Of a stretch of DNA of 14,488 nt, positions 12,345 to 14,488 are shown in pieces. Below the pieces are notes generated by a model. It was not told where the DNA came from. It made no database searches and was given only the letters and a program-made list of their open reading frames with translations. The position numbers and the translations under genes are program-made. Source of the DNA: Deltaproteobacteria bacterium (lineage in GTDB: Bacteria; Myxococcota_A; UBA9042; DTJE01); assembly GCA_016784945.1 (NCBI GenBank), contig JADHTP010000052.1, positions 1 through 14,488 on the forward strand, written 5' to 3'. Each line of letters opens with the position of its first letter. The stretch's first letter is position 1.

Positions 12345-14488
12345 GCGGTCACCACCTCCGTGCAACGGGGGCACAGGCCGGGATGTTCCCCGTTCTGCCC
12401 CAGGTCCTCGGACCAGATCCAGCAGCGTTCGCACCGGCCGCCCGGCGCGTGGGACACGGCCACCTCGGCAGCGGCGTCGCCGGCCAGTCCGTCCACCGGT
12501 TCCACGGTCACCCGGGACACCACGAAGAAATCTTCCAGCCAGTCCGAAAAACGGTCCAGGGAACGGGCATATTCCGAGCCCGCGGCCACCTTGATGGACA
12601 GGGCGGCCTCCAGCGGGTGTCCGATGAGCTTGTCCGTTCGCGCGGTCTCCAGTTCCTTGAGGGCCACGTCCCGCACGGCCATCAAGGCGGCCATGTGGGC
12701 CGTCAGTTCCGCGTCGCTGCCGTGGCCGCCAGGTTCAGGCAGACGGGTCCAGAACACGCTATCGGGATCCCCTTCGCTGTGGGGAAGGTGGTTCCAGGCT
12801 TCCTCGGCAGTAAAGGACAGGACCGGGGCCAGCAGGCTGATGGTCTCTTTCAGGATCCGGTGGATCACGGTCTGGATGGAGCGCCTCCGGGGACCCTCCG
12901 CCGCGTCGCAGTACAACCGGTCCTTGCCGATGTCCAGGTAGAAGGAAGACAGGTCCGTGATCATGAAATCCAGGAGCACCCGGACCACGGCGTGGAATTC
13001 GTATTCGTCATAGGCCTTGCGGACCCTGATCACCACCTCGCCGAACCGGTGCAGTGCCCAGCGATCGGGGGCCAGGAGGTTCCCGTCCGCCACCACGTCC
13101 CGGTCGGGATCGAAGTCGCCCAGCACACCCATCATGAACCGGAAGGTGTTGCGCACCTTGCGATAGCTGTCCACCAGGCGCTTGAGGATCTCGTCGGACA
13201 GGCGGATGTCGTCCCGGTAGTCCTCGGCCGCGGTCCACAGGCGCATCAGTTCGGCGCCGTACCTCTTGAGCAGCTTCTCCGGCGGTATGAAATTCCCCAG
13301 GCTCTTGGACAGCTTCTTTCCCTTGCCGTCCACCACGAAGCCGTGGGTCAGGACCGCCCGGTAGGGGGCCTGCTGACGGGTGCCCACGGAGGCCAGCAGG
13401 GACGACTGGAACCAACCCCGGTGCTGGTCGCTGCCTTCCAGGTAGAGGTCCGTGAGCACGCCCTTTCCGTAGCGCGGCTCCATCACCGCCGCGTAGGAAG
13501 TGCCCGAATCGAACCACACGTCCAGGATGTCCCGCACCTTGTCCAGGGCGGCTGACCGGCAAGCAGGGCAGACGAACCCCGGGGGCAGGAGGTCGGACAA
13601 CTCCCGGTCGAACCAGGCGTCCGCGCCCTCGTCTTCGAAAATGGCGGCCACGTGGTCCACCAGTTCCCTGGTGGTGGTGGCCTCGCCGCAGTCCCGACAG
13701 GAAACGGCCACGATGGGGACGCCCCAGTGCCGCTGGCGGGAAATGCACCAGTCCGGCCTGGACCGCAGCATGCCCACGATGCGATCGCGTCCCCAGGACG
13801 GGATGAAGTCCACGGAATCCACGGCCTTGATGGCTGCATCCCGCAGGCCGGTCTTGTCCACGGAAATGAACCACTGGGGCGTGGCCCTGAAGATCACCGG
13901 ATTCCTGCTGCGCCAGCAGTGGGGGTAGGAGTGCTCGTAGTCCTGTCGCGCCACCAGGGCCCCGCGTTCCTCCAGCAGTTTGACGATGTCCTCGTCGCAG
14001 TCGAAGACCAGGCGCCCCTGGAAGTCGGGCACGTCGGAGGTGAAGCAGCCCTGTTCGTTCACCGGGGCGTAGGCGTCCAGGCCGTGCCGCCGCCCGATGT
14101 CGAAGTCCTCCTCGCCATGGCCGGGGGCCGTGTGGACGCAGCCCGTGCCCGTGTCCATGGTCACGTGGTCGCCCACGAGGATCAGGGAATCGCGGTCGAT
14201 GAACGGGTGGGCGCACCGGGCGCCGTCCAGGGCCTGTCCGGGGAACCGCGCGAAGATCTCGCCTTGTTCCACTTTCACGGTTTCGTGGAAGGCGTCGAAC
14301 AGCTTTTCGGCCAGCACCCAGGTGTCGCCGTTCACGGTTTCGGCCACGTAGGTTTCTTCCGGGTGGAGGGAAATGGCCAGGTTGGCAGGCAGGGTCCAGG
14401 GGGTTGTGGTCCAGATGAGCACCGAGCCGTCCTTCCCCTTCAATTCGGGCACGCGTTCGGCGAATCCCTCCTTGAAAGGAAATTTCAC
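12341..14488 (-). CDS. ileS: Isoleucine-tRNA ligase, C-terminal three quarters (5' end outside window)
   Basis: Isoleucyl-tRNA synthetase charges tRNA-Ile and hydrolyses mischarged Val-tRNA. The window holds 715 codons and is cut at its right edge. From the length of the family about 200-230 N-terminal residues, including the HIGH motif, are missing. Visible in order are WTTTPWTLPANLA and TGCVHTAPGHGEEDF of the editing domain, CISRQRHWGVP, a Cys2-Cys2 pair (C-R-D-C ... C-P-A-C), DILDVWFDSGTS, the KMSKS loop as KKLSKSLGN near 13300, the anticodon-binding helical domain, TAEEAW, and a C-terminal zinc motif C-E-R-C ... C-P-R-C. It ends in ATGA shared with lspA. The open frame reaches the window edge, so the first codon here is not a start. 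Confidence 0.96.
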   Translation of the reverse strand: MKFPFKEGFAERVPELKGKDGSVLIWTTTPWTLPANLAISLHPEETYVAETVNGDTWVLAEKLFDAFHETVKVEQGEIFARFPGQALDGARCAHPFIDRDSLILVGDHVTMDTGTGCVHTAPGHGEEDFDIGRRHGLDAYAPVNEQGCFTSDVPDFQGRLVFDCDEDIVKLLEERGALVARQDYEHSYPHCWRSRNPVIFRATPQWFISVDKTGLRDAAIKAVDSVDFIPSWGRDRIVGMLRSRPDWCISRQRHWGVPIVAVSCRDCGEATTTRELVDHVAAIFEDEGADAWFDRELSDLLPPGFVCPACRSAALDKVRDILDVWFDSGTSYAAVMEPRYGKGVLTDLYLEGSDQHRGWFQSSLLASVGTRQQAPYRAVLTHGFVVDGKGKKLSKSLGNFIPPEKLLKRYGAELMRLWTAAEDYRDDIRLSDEILKRLVDSYRKVRNTFRFMMGVLGDFDPDRDVVADGNLLAPDRWALHRFGEVVIRVRKAYDEYEFHAVVRVLLDFMITDLSSFYLDIGKDRLYCDAAEGPRRRSIQTVIHRILKETISLLAPVLSFTAEEAWNHLPHSEGDPDSVFWTRLPEPGGHGSDAELTAHMAALMAVRDVALKELETARTDKLIGHPLEAALSIKVAAGSEYARSLDRFSDWLEDFFVVSRVTVEPVDGLAGDAAAEVAVSHAPGGRCERCWIWSEDLGQNGEHPGLCPRCTEVVTA

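Noticed and set aside
11454..12941. Plus-strand open frame across lspA and ileS
   Set aside because: It is antisense to two well-identified genes, is rich in His/Gln/Gly without domains, and has no ribosome binding site.
1..14488. CRISPR array, tRNA, rRNA, integrase or transposase
   Set aside because: No regularly spaced short repeats, cloverleaf-like sequence or recombinase motifs were found on either strand by eye.

Overview
The window is GC-rich bacterial DNA, densely coding on both strands. It carries a run of secreted lipoproteins with Asp/Glu-rich linkers and Cys-rich modules, next to the housekeeping pair ileS-lspA. Long acidic linkers, Cys-rich C-terminal modules, a PQQ-type propeller lipoprotein and a CotH/lamin-tail lipoprotein together suggest Myxococcota or a related deltaproteobacterial lineage. 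A dicluster ferredoxin-type protein suggests anaerobic or microaerobic metabolism. The taxonomic call is inference from gene style, not from a marker search.

Layout. 22-594 (+) is a small Cys-rich exported protein whose 3' end overlaps, tail to tail, an eight-repeat PQQ-like beta-propeller lipoprotein (531-1937, -). After a 385-bp gap without a convincing gene comes a lipoprotein with a CBM-like domain and an unassigned, possibly metal-dependent hydrolase domain (2323-4035, -). A divergent intergenic region with two facing sigma70-like promoters separates it from a ferredoxin-type protein with a winged-helix-like N-terminus (4246-5493, +). From 5532 to about 5935 the sequence is degenerate. 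It holds a 50-codon remnant of a paralogue of the 2323-4035 gene, then two copies of a 92-bp repeat with a strong G6/C6 hairpin, the whole block flanked by a 12-bp direct repeat. Next is a lamin-tail/CotH-kinase lipoprotein (5964-7772, -), then a gap with an orphan Cys-rich reading frame, a small 14-Cys lipoprotein (8101-8541, -), and a divergent two-gene plus-strand operon: a Cys-rich lipoprotein (8730-9968) and a membrane-anchored SGNH hydrolase (9977-11299). The right end is the 3' part of ileS (-) coupled by an ATGA overlap to lspA (11289-12344, -).

How the genes fit together. Five of the proteins have acceptable or good lipoboxes and one more (22-594) a weak one, so they are expected clients of LspA, the lipoprotein signal peptidase encoded in the same window. 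That LspA is about twice the usual length because of a roughly 165-residue insertion between TM1 and the conserved N-x-G-A region. This is the most unusual protein feature here. The second is the ferredoxin-type protein, whose first cluster motif has Asp in place of the second Cys and which carries an additional Cys-dense motif. No CRISPR array, tRNA, rRNA or recognisable transposase gene was seen.
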